From an uncultured Myxococcales bacterium (GTDB taxonomy: Bacteria > Myxococcota_A > UBA9042): 64,000 bases of DNA. Where the stretch lies: NCBI GenBank assembly GCA_903840165.1, contig CAIMEY010000074.1, forward strand, positions 38,541 through 102,540, given 5' to 3'. The notes below the pieces were generated by a model. It was not told where the DNA came from and did no database searches. It was given only the letters and a program-made list of their open reading frames with translations. The position numbers were made by a program, and so were the translations under genes. Shown here piece by piece: positions 28,101 to 37,132 of this stretch (position 1 is the first letter of the stretch; every line of letters starts with the position of its first letter).

Positions 28101-29170
28101 ACCGGGCGGAGGTGCTGAGCCGCGCGCGACTGCCTCGCACGGACGATGGTGTGCAGGGCGACGATGGCCTGCAGGGCGACGACCGTGTGCAGGGCGACGA
28201 TGGTGTGCAGGGCGATGACGACGTGCAGGGCGATGATCTTCCTCAGCTTATCCCCGACGCCACCCTCACCGCACAGGTGCCGTTAGCCGGCTTTGCTCGG
28301 GGTACGGCGGCGGGAACGCTGGTGCACGAGTTGCTTGAATCCGTTGACTTTACAACGACCTTAGCCAAGGCGCCCGGCGGTCTTGCCCTGCAGCCCAAGG
28401 CGCTGCGGACCCTGACGACCGTGGCCACCGAACTGGCCAAGCGGCAATCGGCCGTGCCGCTGGCGCAAATACCGCTGTTGGTTCAAGGGATTGAACTGGC
28501 TTTGCGCACGCCGCTGGGTCGTACCCATGGTTTGGCGGACCGCTCATTGGCGCAAGTGCCGTGCGCAGATAGGCTGGATGAATGGCCTTTTGACCTGCCG
28601 TTGCCCTCGGCGGCCCCTGCTTCTTTGGGCGAGGCGCATCCGTTGGCGCAGGCGCTGGTTGGTCGAGACGATCCTGTCTTTCCAAGTGGTTATCGTGAGA
28701 TCGTCCTCGGCCTCGACTTTGGCGCGGTCGCCGGTTACCTCACGGGCGCGGTCGACCTGGTCCTGCGGATGCCGCGCCTGGACGCTAGCGGTGGCGAGAC
28801 GGGGGATTCCCTTTGGTACATCGTCGATTACAAGACCAATCTGCTCGGCCCCAAGCATCTTGGCCGGGTCATTGCATCAAGGCCGATGGACTACAATCAG
28901 CAAGCCATGCGCGAGGAAATGGCGCAACATCATTACTTTTTGCAGTATCACCTCTACCTAGTGGTGCTGCATCGCTACTTGCAGTTGCGTTTGGGCCAGA
29001 CCTATGACTACGACCGCCACATCGGCGGGGCGATCTACCTGTTCGTTCGCGGGCTTTGCGGTCCAGACACGCCGACCGAAGGCCCAAGCAGGCACGGCGT
29101 GTTCTGTCACAAACCCGCCCGCGAAGTCATTGAAGCGCTGAGCCAATTGTTCGCCAGAGGTGCGCCGTGA
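25097..29170 (+). CDS. recB: Exodeoxyribonuclease V beta subunit (RecB)
   Basis: This 1357-residue protein combines a UvrD-type 3'-5' helicase with a C-terminal nuclease. Walker A is ASAGTGKT near residue 30. Motif II is DEFQDTD near residue 390, followed by LLLIGDPKQAIYRFRGAD. Motif V is ITTIHKSKGLEYP and motif VI is LLYVATTRARHH near residue 860. The nuclease signature VDYKTN is near residue 1243, with upstream GAVDLVLRM. The start at 25097 overlaps the recC stop and the last bases overlap recD. The unusual part is a run of five GDDGVQ-type hexapeptides at about residues 1016-1045 in the helicase-nuclease linker. Confidence 0.96.
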   Translation: MSMPLPATHFDINHPLQPGVMVVEASAGTGKTWSIASLVLRLIAEGRARIDRILVMTFTVAATGELRERIRARLAEAEAHWGQPGDDIVLQAVQQLPESTSVRYRIQSALRDFDTAAIYTIHSFCQRMLRLYAFDTGLDFAAELLTDARQISQDIAQDYLAQRLYAVSEEELAWLQGPCALHPRLLADVAALLLRRPDIAAPQPSPPAVGSAGVVQGWKAAAGTFAQAWQANDQGLLAALRADAGLKPGKGKRLGGSPAQVDKYAAKMQAWLESDRAPHQEFGTLPWVRYFSSYHAALAKLKDAPAPFDHPLMQAWDVLLQALPAAAAYNQPILEFAAYFREELPRRLGAGGHLTFADLLQVLHRRIVDADTGPALSAALRGRYDAALIDEFQDTDPLQWQILEHVFAPAGTAPTTHLLLIGDPKQAIYRFRGADIETYAEARVRPQTRVRTMQVNQRSDGRYVQAVNALWAGQPDAFAHAAIAYQPVDAAARNLADRLLFPSGGAMEPRSPVQIRWVGPAGEAPVPLRKADAWGLAHEATAQEVQALLASGAQITEHKGDKLVSRPLRPSDIAVLVRKNAQTVIVRKALRQLGIPAIISQSGNVWQSQAAQILTLWLTALSQADRETPVRLLALTPLIGWDVPTLAQALEAVADQDAQTEQDPLVSEVEAAQAWVKLSDLPVAQRWNRLRQMVQKWAQTLQKYDFLSAWQGALAEPALDLYARLGQRADAERLVTDLRHVTELVQAQVMREHLQAPGLLRFVTDQQQPDATGQEAALQRLESDADAVQITTIHKSKGLEYPVVIVPYAWDGNVQLSDSAFVYHGDAPPHEAGLALGPGVDAARLAQKALALQEELQESVRLLYVATTRARHHMVLLWGPIKEAAASPLAALIHGVDAGQALESRAKLAIDLLTRKDDVASRWWQLLQQAVAARLADAPQLPGPPLISLRMATEPSTGPRAAPELSLPLSPIEPLVFTRETLADAWKRLSYTALTQRATARDRAEVLSRARLPRTDDGVQGDDGLQGDDRVQGDDGVQGDDDVQGDDLPQLIPDATLTAQVPLAGFARGTAAGTLVHELLESVDFTTTLAKAPGGLALQPKALRTLTTVATELAKRQSAVPLAQIPLLVQGIELALRTPLGRTHGLADRSLAQVPCADRLDEWPFDLPLPSAAPASLGEAHPLAQALVGRDDPVFPSGYREIVLGLDFGAVAGYLTGAVDLVLRMPRLDASGGETGDSLWYIVDYKTNLLGPKHLGRVIASRPMDYNQQAMREEMAQHHYFLQYHLYLVVLHRYLQLRLGQTYDYDRHIGGAIYLFVRGLCGPDTPTEGPSRHGVFCHKPAREVIEALSQLFARGAP
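28142..28231. repeat. Five tandem 18-base repeats inside recB
   Basis: Five in-frame 18-base units encode hexapeptides of the form DDGVQG (variants DDGLQG, DDRVQG, DDDVQG) and a partial sixth follows. They sit in the linker between the RecB helicase and nuclease domains. Differences among copies are mostly single bases. The tract adds 30 very acidic residues. Confidence 0.9.
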
Positions 29171-31155
29171 CGTCGTCCTCGCCCATCGCCGCCCAGACCC
29201 CTTGGGATGAGCTAGAGATTCCCAAGGAGTTGCAGGCATTTGTCGATGTCGGTCTGATCAGCGCCGCAGACCTCACTGTGGTGGCGGTTCTCACTATCGG
29301 CCAGCCTTGCTCGCCCGCCGTTCGTCTGGCCTTGGCCTTGGCTCTGGCCGCGCCGCAGGATGGCCATGTCGGCGTTTCTCTTGCCAAAGTCGCGGGTCGC
29401 GCCTACGTGGACCGGCCCGGATTGGACCTAGCGGGGCTGCAAAAGCTGCCCTGGCCTGAAAGCGTGGCTTGGCTTGAGGAAATCCAGCAATACTGCTTGG
29501 TTGCCGACACAACATCGGAGCCGCTGCGGCCCTTTGTCCTAGTGGGTGACCTGCTGCTGACGCGGCGGTATTGGCGCTACCAGGAGCGTTTGGCGGCTGA
29601 ACTGCGCGAGCGCATGGCAGGTCCGGCGGCGTGGCTACCCCTGGATGATGCGGAATTGCCGAACATTGAAGCGGATTTGTCGGCGCTGTTCGGGCCCCGA
29701 CCGGCTCAGGGCGCGGACTTGGCCCGTCTGGCCGCTGCCGTGGTAGCCCGCCGCAGCCTCAGTGTCATCTCAGGCGGGCCAGGGACCGGGAAAACCTTTA
29801 CAATTCGCAAAGTTTTGGCCTTGGTATACAGACACGTGCAGCGCGCCCAGGGCAGAGCGCCTGTCGTGCAACTGGCCGCGCCCACAGGGAAAGCCGCGGC
29901 GCGCATGGCCGAAGCGATTGCCGAAGGGCTGGCTGACCCTGCGTTTTCTCCCCAGGAGCGGGCTTGGCTCGCGACGCTCAAACCGCAGACCGTACACCGG
30001 TTGCTCGGGTTTGATCCTAGACATCCGTCGCAATTTCAACACCATCGCCTCAATCCTCTGGTGGCCGATGTGGTCGTGGTTGATGAAGCGTCCATGGTCG
30101 ATTTGGCGCTGATGACCAAGCTGGTGGAAGCCGTGGCCCAGTCTTCCCGACTGATTTTACTGGGAGATCGGCAGCAGTTGGCCAGCGTGCAAGCGGGGTC
30201 CGTGCTCGCCGATTTGAGCGACGTGTTGCAGGGGCGAGGCACGCGTTTACCCCAAGAATCCTTGGACATGCTGGCGCCTCTGTGCCCGGCGGAGGACCTT
30301 GAGCCCTTTGCCGACCCGTCGGCGCCGCTCCGTGCGGGCTGCGTGGTGCAGTTTACCGAGCCACGCCGCTTCGGCCGCCATACGCCCTTGGGCCGCCTAG
30401 CGATGGCCTTGGCCGTGGGCGATGTCCCTGCTGCGCTTGAGCAATTGCGGGCAGATGGGCCTAGTGACGTGCAAGGCGCCGTGACCTGGGTGCCCGCCGC
30501 TGCCGATGCCGAACTTGGTTCAGCCGTTTGGCAAATTATCTTAGCTGGTTACGCGCCGTATCTGCAGGCGCTGCGTCAAGGTCCGCAGCTGGGCGAGTCC
30601 GTGCAGGCGCACCACCTGCGCGTGATCGGCATGTTCGATGAATTTCGGGTACTTTGCCCGCATCGTCACGGCCCTCTTGGCGCTCAGGAACTCGGCTTGG
30701 CCATCGCTCAGGCGCTGCGGCCGGGGCGAGAGGCGGGCCTAGGGCGGCCGTTGCCAGCAACGCTGTGGGCTGGCGCGCCGGTTCTGGTGATGGAAAACCG
30801 CTATGATGTTGGGCGGATGAATGGCGACATTGGCATCGCGCTGGGCCAAGATGGTCAGGACCGCGTAGCTTTTGCCGACGCCACCAGCGGCCAGGTGGGC
30901 TACCTCGCGGCCTCCCGTTTGCCGCCCTGGGAGCTTGCGCTGGCGATGACAGTGCACAAGAGCCAGGGCTCGCAATTCCGCCATACGCTTCTGATTTTGC
31001 CGGATCGGCCCAGTCCTTTGCTGACGCGTTCGCTGATCTATACGGCCGTGACGCGGGCCCGGGAGCGCCTGACCGTCGTCGGCGACCGCCACGTGCTAGA
31101 GCTCGCCATCCATCGGGTGCAGCAGCGCGCATCGAGCCTAGCCGAGATGCTGTAG
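29167..31155 (+). CDS. recD: Exodeoxyribonuclease V alpha subunit (RecD)
   Basis: This 662-residue protein is the 5'-3' helicase of RecBCD. Walker A is SGGPGTGKTFT near residue 200. The second motif is VVVVDEASMVDLALM, followed by LILLGDRQQLASVQAGSVL. The C-terminal motif is AMTVHKSQGSQF, then YTAVTRARERLTVVGD. Length is normal. The GTG start overlaps the recB stop (GTGA), indicating coupling. There is no gene between recD and the convergent kinase gene, only 30 bases. Confidence 0.95.
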   Translation: MTSSSPIAAQTPWDELEIPKELQAFVDVGLISAADLTVVAVLTIGQPCSPAVRLALALALAAPQDGHVGVSLAKVAGRAYVDRPGLDLAGLQKLPWPESVAWLEEIQQYCLVADTTSEPLRPFVLVGDLLLTRRYWRYQERLAAELRERMAGPAAWLPLDDAELPNIEADLSALFGPRPAQGADLARLAAAVVARRSLSVISGGPGTGKTFTIRKVLALVYRHVQRAQGRAPVVQLAAPTGKAAARMAEAIAEGLADPAFSPQERAWLATLKPQTVHRLLGFDPRHPSQFQHHRLNPLVADVVVVDEASMVDLALMTKLVEAVAQSSRLILLGDRQQLASVQAGSVLADLSDVLQGRGTRLPQESLDMLAPLCPAEDLEPFADPSAPLRAGCVVQFTEPRRFGRHTPLGRLAMALAVGDVPAALEQLRADGPSDVQGAVTWVPAAADAELGSAVWQIILAGYAPYLQALRQGPQLGESVQAHHLRVIGMFDEFRVLCPHRHGPLGAQELGLAIAQALRPGREAGLGRPLPATLWAGAPVLVMENRYDVGRMNGDIGIALGQDGQDRVAFADATSGQVGYLAASRLPPWELALAMTVHKSQGSQFRHTLLILPDRPSPLLTRSLIYTAVTRARERLTVVGDRHVLELAIHRVQQRASSLAEML

Positions 31156-31185
31156 CGCCACATCGGGAATTCACCATAAGAACCG

Positions 31186-32223
31186 CTACTTTGGCGGCTT
31201 ATCGAGGCCTGTCACCACCGTTGGTGAGCGATGAAGCTGATGGCGCCGCCATTTCTCCAGCCCCATCGGCAGCGCCGCTTGCCACGTTTGGCGCAATTCC
31301 TCAGCAGATTGGGGGCGCAAAGACGGCCGTTTTGCCAGCAAATCTAGGACAATCTTCTCAAGGTCTTCGCTGAGCCACGGACAATCCTCCGAGGGCCGGG
31401 GTGGCGGGTCGTAGACCTGCTTACGCATCAATTGCACAGCAGATTCAGCGTCAAAGGGCAACTGGCCGGTCAGTGCCTCAAATAGCACCACGCCAAAGCT
31501 GTAGAGGTCACTGCGCGCGTCCACGGGCTGGCTCAGGACTTGCTCAGGGCTCATCGTCGATGGAGATCCAAGCACTTGCGTGGGGCCGGTCTGCAAATCC
31601 TCAGACGGACCCTGGTCGCCTTGGGGCGGACGTAGCAGTTTGGCGAGGCCAAAATCGAGCAGCTTGACGGTAATCTGACCATCGTCAGACGTGTGCAAGT
31701 AGATGTTTTCTGGCTTGATATCTCGGTGGATGACGCCCGCTTGGTGTGCACACTGCAAGGCCGCCGTGACGTGGTCCACCATCTTGCTGAGTTCGGGCAA
31801 TGGCAAAGGGCCTTTGCGCGCAAGGCGTTCCGCCAAGTTTTCGCCGGAAAGCAGGGGCATAACGAGGTAGTAGCCCTTGCCGGCGTCGTGCCCATACTGG
31901 ACGATCGGCACGACATGGGGGCTGATGACCTTCGCTAAAATACTGACTTCACGGCGAAATCTTGCCACCTGCTCCGGAGCGGCTTGGGTCCCACTGCGCA
32001 GCAATTTGACGGCGAATTCCCCCGGCGTCTGGACGTGGCGGGCGGCATAGACGGCACCGAAGGCACCGCGGCCGACTTGCACCGTCAACTCGTAGGCGTC
32101 ACCGAGGCGCGACCCGATCAGTTTATCAATTGTTTCGCTAATTTTTCCGAGGGCTTGACCATCCACGCCGCAAAAGCGGACACCGGCTGGGTAACTGGCC
32201 TCGCATAAGGGGCAAACGGGCAT
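31186..32223 (-). CDS. Ser/Thr protein kinase with N-terminal zinc ribbon
   Basis: This 345-residue protein starts with a double-Cys zinc ribbon (CPLC, then FCGVDG), then a Hanks-type kinase domain from about residue 45. The glycine loop is GRGAFGAVY, the ATP lysine is in FAVKLL, the catalytic loop is HRDIKPEN, the metal motif is DFGLAKL, and SPSTMSPEQ replaces the usual GTPxYMSPEQ. There is no transmembrane segment or extracellular sensor, so it is cytosolic. I start at 32223, where the ribbon begins, as in related kinases. In-frame GTG 32322 and ATG 32316 would add 31-33 residues without family support. Myxobacteria have many such kinases; the target is unknown. Confidence 0.88.
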   Translation of the reverse strand: MPVCPLCEASYPAGVRFCGVDGQALGKISETIDKLIGSRLGDAYELTVQVGRGAFGAVYAARHVQTPGEFAVKLLRSGTQAAPEQVARFRREVSILAKVISPHVVPIVQYGHDAGKGYYLVMPLLSGENLAERLARKGPLPLPELSKMVDHVTAALQCAHQAGVIHRDIKPENIYLHTSDDGQITVKLLDFGLAKLLRPPQGDQGPSEDLQTGPTQVLGSPSTMSPEQVLSQPVDARSDLYSFGVVLFEALTGQLPFDAESAVQLMRKQVYDPPPRPSEDCPWLSEDLEKIVLDLLAKRPSLRPQSAEELRQTWQAALPMGLEKWRRHQLHRSPTVVTGLDKPPK

Positions 32224-32381
32224 CGGGCGGCCAAAGCGCGCGGGCCTGCGCCCCCTGAGTGTGACATAGGTAGGCCATAGGTCCAGTTTTCCCGGCGATT
32301 GGGCGTTGACCGCCATGGCCACGCTGGGTTAGCCTACATGCAATGCCCAGTTGGCCCCAAATCCAGGGGCTGGAGGTTTCC

Positions 32382-33680
32382 ATGACCGATTGTCGACGTA
32401 ATTTGGCTGTAGTCCTTTGTTTTTCAACGATTGCCGCCTGCAAGGGCAAGACGGAGGCGCCGGTTGCTGCCCCGGCCACGGCAGCCGCAGCTCAGGCCGC
32501 GCCCGCAAAGCCGGCCGAACCTGCCGCGCCCGCCAATCCAGTTGCCGCCGAATTGGCACCTCTGTGGGGCGATATCGCCAAATGTGAAGACCTTTCCGAC
32601 CTTTACGCCAAGGATAAGTGTCCGGCGAACTTCAAGCTCTTGGAGACCGTGCGAACGGCCTACGAGGCAGTTGAGAAAGATCCCAAGCGTTTCAGTCAGA
32701 TCTATGACGCCGTCGTCGATCAAGTCATCCATGGCACCGACCTCAAGGCCCGTAACTGCGCTGCCTACGCTGCGTGGTCCAAAGGCTATCGCGGCGGAAA
32801 ACTATATGAAAATAACGATAAATTGGCGCAAGAACTGCTGGACACGCTCAAGAAGCTGGGCAAAGAGGACGGCAATACCGGGTACGGCATCGCCAATATG
32901 CTCGGCGGCTGGTGGAGCAAAGACGGTCCGGTCCGCAAGGCTTTGACCAAGACCTTGGGCGACAAGACTGCGCTGTCCATCTCGGGACGTCGTGAATTGA
33001 TTAGGCATTCAGGCTGGGTTGCCAAGGACGTGCCGGATGTGCTGTCGGCCATTCGCGCCGTCGCCACCGATGACAAGGAAGACATGGTCATTCGCGGTGA
33101 AGCCATTTCGGCCTTGGCCGGTGTCGTCGCCGATAAGCCGGAAGTTGTTGAAAATCTGTTGTTCCTTGCCTCAGACAGCAACAAAGACGTGGTTCTTGCG
33201 ACCCTGCCGGCCCTGGGCCGTGTCAAGGCAGGGACCGAAGGTGCCAAGAAGAGCCAGGCTAAGATGCTGGAACGTTTGAATAATCCAGAGCCGAATCCCT
33301 ATGCCAGTTCCATTGGCACGCCGCTGGGCCAGTTTGCTGACTTGGATGGCCTCAAGGATTTCACGACCTTTTACACCGCCAATGCGGCCAAGCCGGGGGT
33401 ATCAGGTTGGTACAGCAACTTCCTGTACGCCATGGCGCTGTCGGCCCGCTTTAAGGAGGACGCGGCGGCTGATACGGCCCTGCGCGCTGCAGTGGATACC
33501 TTGCTCAAAGACAAGGGGCTGACGGCATCGGACAAAGGCTATACCATGGATACGCTGGGCTTTTTGGGCGGTCCGAAGTCGGTCGCCACGTGCAAGAAGT
33601 ACGCCAGCGACGCCGACGCCGGTGTGGCCGCCGCCGCCAACAAGTGTGTGACCAAGGCGCAGGCACCCGCAGCTAAGTAG
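32382..33680 (+). CDS. HEAT-like repeat lipoprotein
   Basis: This 432-residue protein starts at the ATG at 32382, with GGAGG five bases upstream. It carries a lipoprotein signal (FSTIAAC) and an Ala/Pro-rich linker of about 40 residues. The rest is helical, with repeated helix pairs such as DVPDVLSAIRAVATDDKEDM and AVVADKPEVVENLLFL-type segments that look like HEAT or armadillo repeats. Two Cys near the start (CEDLSDLYAKDKC) may pair. No catalytic motif is visible, so a scaffold or binding role in the periplasm is likely. Function unknown. It diverges from the kinase gene. Confidence 0.7.
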   Translation: MTDCRRNLAVVLCFSTIAACKGKTEAPVAAPATAAAAQAAPAKPAEPAAPANPVAAELAPLWGDIAKCEDLSDLYAKDKCPANFKLLETVRTAYEAVEKDPKRFSQIYDAVVDQVIHGTDLKARNCAAYAAWSKGYRGGKLYENNDKLAQELLDTLKKLGKEDGNTGYGIANMLGGWWSKDGPVRKALTKTLGDKTALSISGRRELIRHSGWVAKDVPDVLSAIRAVATDDKEDMVIRGEAISALAGVVADKPEVVENLLFLASDSNKDVVLATLPALGRVKAGTEGAKKSQAKMLERLNNPEPNPYASSIGTPLGQFADLDGLKDFTTFYTANAAKPGVSGWYSNFLYAMALSARFKEDAAADTALRAAVDTLLKDKGLTASDKGYTMDTLGFLGGPKSVATCKKYASDADAGVAAAANKCVTKAQAPAAK

Positions 33681-33687
33681 TTGAAGG

Positions 33688-33718
33688 GCCGGGCAAAATC
33701 GACTGGATCTTGCCCGGC
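33688..33718. terminator. Bidirectional terminator between convergent genes
   Basis: A nine-base perfect stem GCCGGGCAA/TTGCCCGGC with a 13-base loop starts eight bases after one stop codon (33680) and ends 27 bases before the other (33745). On the plus strand it is followed by a T/C-rich stretch (CCCTTCTTTC). Confidence 0.6.
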
Positions 33719-33744
33719 GATCCCTTCTTTCTGCTGAGTCGGTT

Positions 33745-35859
33745 TCAGGCCAGGCGAATGCGGGCGTCCACCGCCACGGCACCCTGGCCTGGCGCCAAAG
33801 CAATCAAGGGGTTGAGGTCCATTTCGGCCAGAGCCGGCACCGCCTCAACCAGCGCACCGATGCGCAGCAGGACGTCAGCCAGCGCTTGGCGATCCGCAGC
33901 CGGTGCGCCGCGAAAGCCGTCGAGCAGGGCCTTGCCACGAATGCCATCGAGCATGTCGCGGGCGTCGCCATCGGTCAGGGGCCCGACGCGAAACACCACG
34001 TCGCGCCACAGCTCTACAGCCACGCCGCCTAGACCAAAGGCAACCAGCGGTCCGAACACGGGATCTTGGGTGGCGCCGACAAAGCATTCCACACCGCGCG
34101 GCGCCATCGCCTGCACGAGCACGCCCTGCACCTGGTCCGTGAGGCCCTGCTGCGCAAGCCGAGCCTGCATTTCCTCATACGCTGCTTGCACTTGACTGGC
34201 ATTATCCAGGGCCAGGGCGACGCCGCCGATGTCGCTCTTGTGCGTGAGCGTTTCAGACACAACCTTGAGCGCCACCGGAGCACCGATGCGCTGGGCGACA
34301 CGCAGAGCACCTTGTAAGTCTTGAACAATTTCCTGATCGGGCACAGTTACACCCACAGCCGCCAGCACTGACCTCACCACATCCGGCGGCAGCCAGCCGG
34401 CTTGGCCGTGATTGGCCAGCAGGGTCTGGACTTCGGCGACGGTCGAACTCGGCAATTGCGCAACCAAACCAGGCGGTTTGGCCAGCCACTGACCGTAACG
34501 AACGGCCCGCGCCAGGGCGATGGCCGCGGCCTCCGGGAAGGCATAGGAGGGCAGGTGTCCCTGGCGAAGAGACTGTAACGCCTGAGGAATCCCATGCTTG
34601 CCCATGAAGCAGGTCAGTACGGTCTTGCCGGCCCCCGCTGTGCCGGCGCAAATTGCCTCGGCCACGTCATTGGCTTCGGTGACGATGGGCGGGACAAACA
34701 GCGCGATCAGGGAATCGACGCCTGGATCAGCCAAAAGCGCTTTCACGGCCCGGTGATAGGAGTCGGGCGTGGCGCTGGCAATCATGTCGACGGGATTCTT
34801 GAGGCTGGCCTCGGGCGGCAAGAAGCTGCGCAGGGTCTCTCGAGTTTCATCTGATAATACGGCTAGTTGAAGGCCGTGACTCTCACAAGCGTCCGTAGCC
34901 ATGATGCCCGGCCCGCCCGCATTGGTCACAATGGCGACGCGATGGCCACGCGGCACGGGCTGGTTGGCCAAAAGCATTGCAAGATCAAAGAGTTCTTCAA
35001 TTGTGTCCGCGCGCAGCACACCGGCCTGGCCGAGCAGGGCATCCACCGCCACGTCCAGGCCTGCCAAGGCACCAGTATGAGAAGTCGCTGCTTTTGCGCC
35101 GGATTCTGTGCGCCCAGACTTGACCACGAGAATCGGCTTATGGCGAGCGATGCGTCGCGCCAGATTCAGAAAACGCCTTGGATTGCCAAAGCTTTCTAGG
35201 TACAGCAGGATGACGCGCGTGCCAGCATCGGTTTGCCAGTGCTCAAGCAGGTCATTGCCCGAAACGTCCGCCTTGTTGCCGATGCTGACGAAATGGCGAA
35301 CGCCAATGCCCAGATCGCGCGCGTACTCGAGGATCGCCTGGCCCAAGGCGCCCGATTGGGACGAAATGGACACACTGCCGTGCGGAGGCCAGGCAGGCGA
35401 AAACGTCGCATCTAAGCTGACTTCAGGGTCACGGTTGAGCAGGCCCAGGCAGTTCGGCCCGACCATGCGCATCCCATGGGCACGCACACACGCCAGGATT
35501 TGTTCTTGTACTTCGCGACCTTGGGCACCCACTTCGCTAAATCCAGCGGTGATAACCACCAGGGCCTTGACGCCCTTGCGACCACAGGCCTGGACCTGGG
35601 CGAGGACTTCGGCCGCCGGCACAGCGATGACGGCCAAATCCACGGGATCAGGGACAGATTCAATGTTCGGATAGGCCCGTACCGATTGCACCGAGCTTGC
35701 ACCCGGGTTGATCGGATAGACAGGGCCTGAAAAACCTTTGGAAATCAGGTTATGAAACACCTCGCCGCCAATGGTACCCCGGCGTCGCGACGCACCGATC
35801 ACGGCCACGCTTTGCGGCGCAAGCAGGGCGGAAAGTCCAGTTGGTTCAAGTAATTCCAT
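33745..35859 (-). CDS. NDP-forming acyl-CoA synthetase (ADP-forming acetyl-CoA synthetase family)
   Basis: This 704-residue enzyme has fused alpha and beta parts of NDP-forming acyl-CoA synthetases, which interconvert acyl-CoA, ADP and phosphate with acid, ATP and CoA. The N-terminal CoA-binding domain starts at SVAVIGASRRRGTIG. The ligase-CoA part includes GPNCLGLLN and SISSQSGALGQAI, and the conserved His region is SHTGALAG near residue 260. The C-terminal ATP-grasp part includes PVALKVVSETLTHKSDIGG and VFGPLVAFGLGG. There is no GNAT domain, so it is not a Pat-type acetyltransferase fusion. The start has GAGGAGTTTC upstream. Substrate range is unknown. Confidence 0.93.
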   Translation of the reverse strand: MELLEPTGLSALLAPQSVAVIGASRRRGTIGGEVFHNLISKGFSGPVYPINPGASSVQSVRAYPNIESVPDPVDLAVIAVPAAEVLAQVQACGRKGVKALVVITAGFSEVGAQGREVQEQILACVRAHGMRMVGPNCLGLLNRDPEVSLDATFSPAWPPHGSVSISSQSGALGQAILEYARDLGIGVRHFVSIGNKADVSGNDLLEHWQTDAGTRVILLYLESFGNPRRFLNLARRIARHKPILVVKSGRTESGAKAATSHTGALAGLDVAVDALLGQAGVLRADTIEELFDLAMLLANQPVPRGHRVAIVTNAGGPGIMATDACESHGLQLAVLSDETRETLRSFLPPEASLKNPVDMIASATPDSYHRAVKALLADPGVDSLIALFVPPIVTEANDVAEAICAGTAGAGKTVLTCFMGKHGIPQALQSLRQGHLPSYAFPEAAAIALARAVRYGQWLAKPPGLVAQLPSSTVAEVQTLLANHGQAGWLPPDVVRSVLAAVGVTVPDQEIVQDLQGALRVAQRIGAPVALKVVSETLTHKSDIGGVALALDNASQVQAAYEEMQARLAQQGLTDQVQGVLVQAMAPRGVECFVGATQDPVFGPLVAFGLGGVAVELWRDVVFRVGPLTDGDARDMLDGIRGKALLDGFRGAPAADRQALADVLLRIGALVEAVPALAEMDLNPLIALAPGQGAVAVDARIRLA

Positions 35860-36044
35860 GAAACTCCTCAGATTCCACTACAGCAATTCCACCATCCGCC
35901 CATGATTCGCGGGGTGCGGCGACGGCAGCGGGCGTGCATGGTCCGCAATCGGCCGGCGACCGTCAACGCGTCCAGTCGCGATTGGGCTTGGCGCTAGCGC
36001 GGCAGTTGCGGTACACTGCTACGCCCTCAGGGCTGGGAGGTTCT

Positions 36045-37052
36045 ATGCGCTCGCAAAGCAATCGGTCTCTGAATACCTTGATTTTGCTGCTCTTTGTCGG
36101 TGCGGGTTGCTCTTCCGCCTCGCCTGGCGCGGGTACGGGCGTCGGCTGGGACGCTGATTCGTCTGGCGGCGACGGCAAAGGAATTGACAGTGCGAGCGTC
36201 GATGGGGTCGATGCCGGCAGTACCGATGTCGACGACACCCAAGGCATTGCTGACACAGGACAAACCGATGATATCAGCAGCGACGACGTCGACTGGAGCG
36301 ACCTGCTGGACCCCCAGGATGCAAACAGCGACGACACGTCGACGCCGGTCAAAGGCCCCGTGGGCCAGCTCTACGCCCAGACCAAGGACAGCCTGTACCG
36401 GCTCGACCTCGCGGCTGGGCAGTTCACCTTGGTCGGCAAGTTCACATTTGACAAAAACACCAACAATGTCACGGATATTGCGCTCGACGCCGGCGGCAAG
36501 CTCTACGCCGTCACCGACCACGACCTGTACGTCTGCGAGTCCAGCACCGCCAAGTGCAAGTGGCAGACGACCTTGCCCGGCAGCGGCACCTTTAACGGCC
36601 TGACTTTTGTACCGAAAGGTACGGTCGACCCCAACAAGGAGACCCTCATCGGCATCGGCACCGACGGCGCTTGGGACCAGATCGACTTCAGCACGGGCGT
36701 GGCCACGGTCAAGCAACTGGGCAGCTACGGCGGCGGCTGGTTGTCCAGCGGCGACAGTTTTTCTGTTGAAGGCGTAGGGACTTACGCGACGATCAAGGGC
36801 AAGAGCAAGACCGACTCCTTGGCCCAGGTCGATCCGAAGACCGGTGCCATTGTCCAAGTCATCGGCGAGACCGGCGTCAACCAACTGTTCGGTTTCGCTT
36901 GGTGGCAAGGCGTTTTCTATGGCTTTTCCAACGATGGCAACGTCTATATCATCGACGTGACGACCGGCAAAGCCACGCCCATCAAGGGCATCAAGACGCC
37001 GTCCGGGGCCAAGTGGTGGGGCGCAGGCGTCAGCACCCGGGCCAACGGCTAG
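36045..37052 (+). CDS. Asp-rich lipoprotein with small propeller-like domain
   Basis: This 335-residue protein starts at 36045 after GGGAGG and has a lipoprotein signal (LLLFVGAGC). An acidic low-complexity linker of about 85 residues (VDAGSTDVDD and similar) follows. The folded part begins GQLYAQTKDSLYRLDLAAGQ and shows 40-50 residue repeats of strand-rich blades such as KLYAVTDHDLY and GVFYGFSNDGNVYIIDVTTG. It resembles the C-terminal domain of the large lipoprotein at 6364-8820. No catalytic residues are evident. Confidence 0.75.
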   Translation: MRSQSNRSLNTLILLLFVGAGCSSASPGAGTGVGWDADSSGGDGKGIDSASVDGVDAGSTDVDDTQGIADTGQTDDISSDDVDWSDLLDPQDANSDDTSTPVKGPVGQLYAQTKDSLYRLDLAAGQFTLVGKFTFDKNTNNVTDIALDAGGKLYAVTDHDLYVCESSTAKCKWQTTLPGSGTFNGLTFVPKGTVDPNKETLIGIGTDGAWDQIDFSTGVATVKQLGSYGGGWLSSGDSFSVEGVGTYATIKGKSKTDSLAQVDPKTGAIVQVIGETGVNQLFGFAWWQGVFYGFSNDGNVYIIDVTTGKATPIKGIKTPSGAKWWGAGVSTRANG

Positions 37053-37077
37053 GGCAGCGCGACCGGTAGGGGCTGCC
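37053..37077. terminator. Weak hairpin between convergent genes
   Basis: GGCAGC and GCTGCC arms lie in the 80-base gap between the convergent lipoprotein gene and prfB. The stem is only six bases and has no U-run, so it is a weak terminator candidate. Confidence 0.3.
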
Positions 37078-37132
37078 TAGCGCGCAAACTCCCCAACATC
37101 TTTCAGTTTTTCGCAGGCTGGGTCGCCCGAGG

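Noticed and set aside
33745..35859. Protein acetyltransferase (Pat) annotation
   Set aside because: The GNAT domain is absent; length and motifs match a stand-alone NDP-forming acyl-CoA synthetase.
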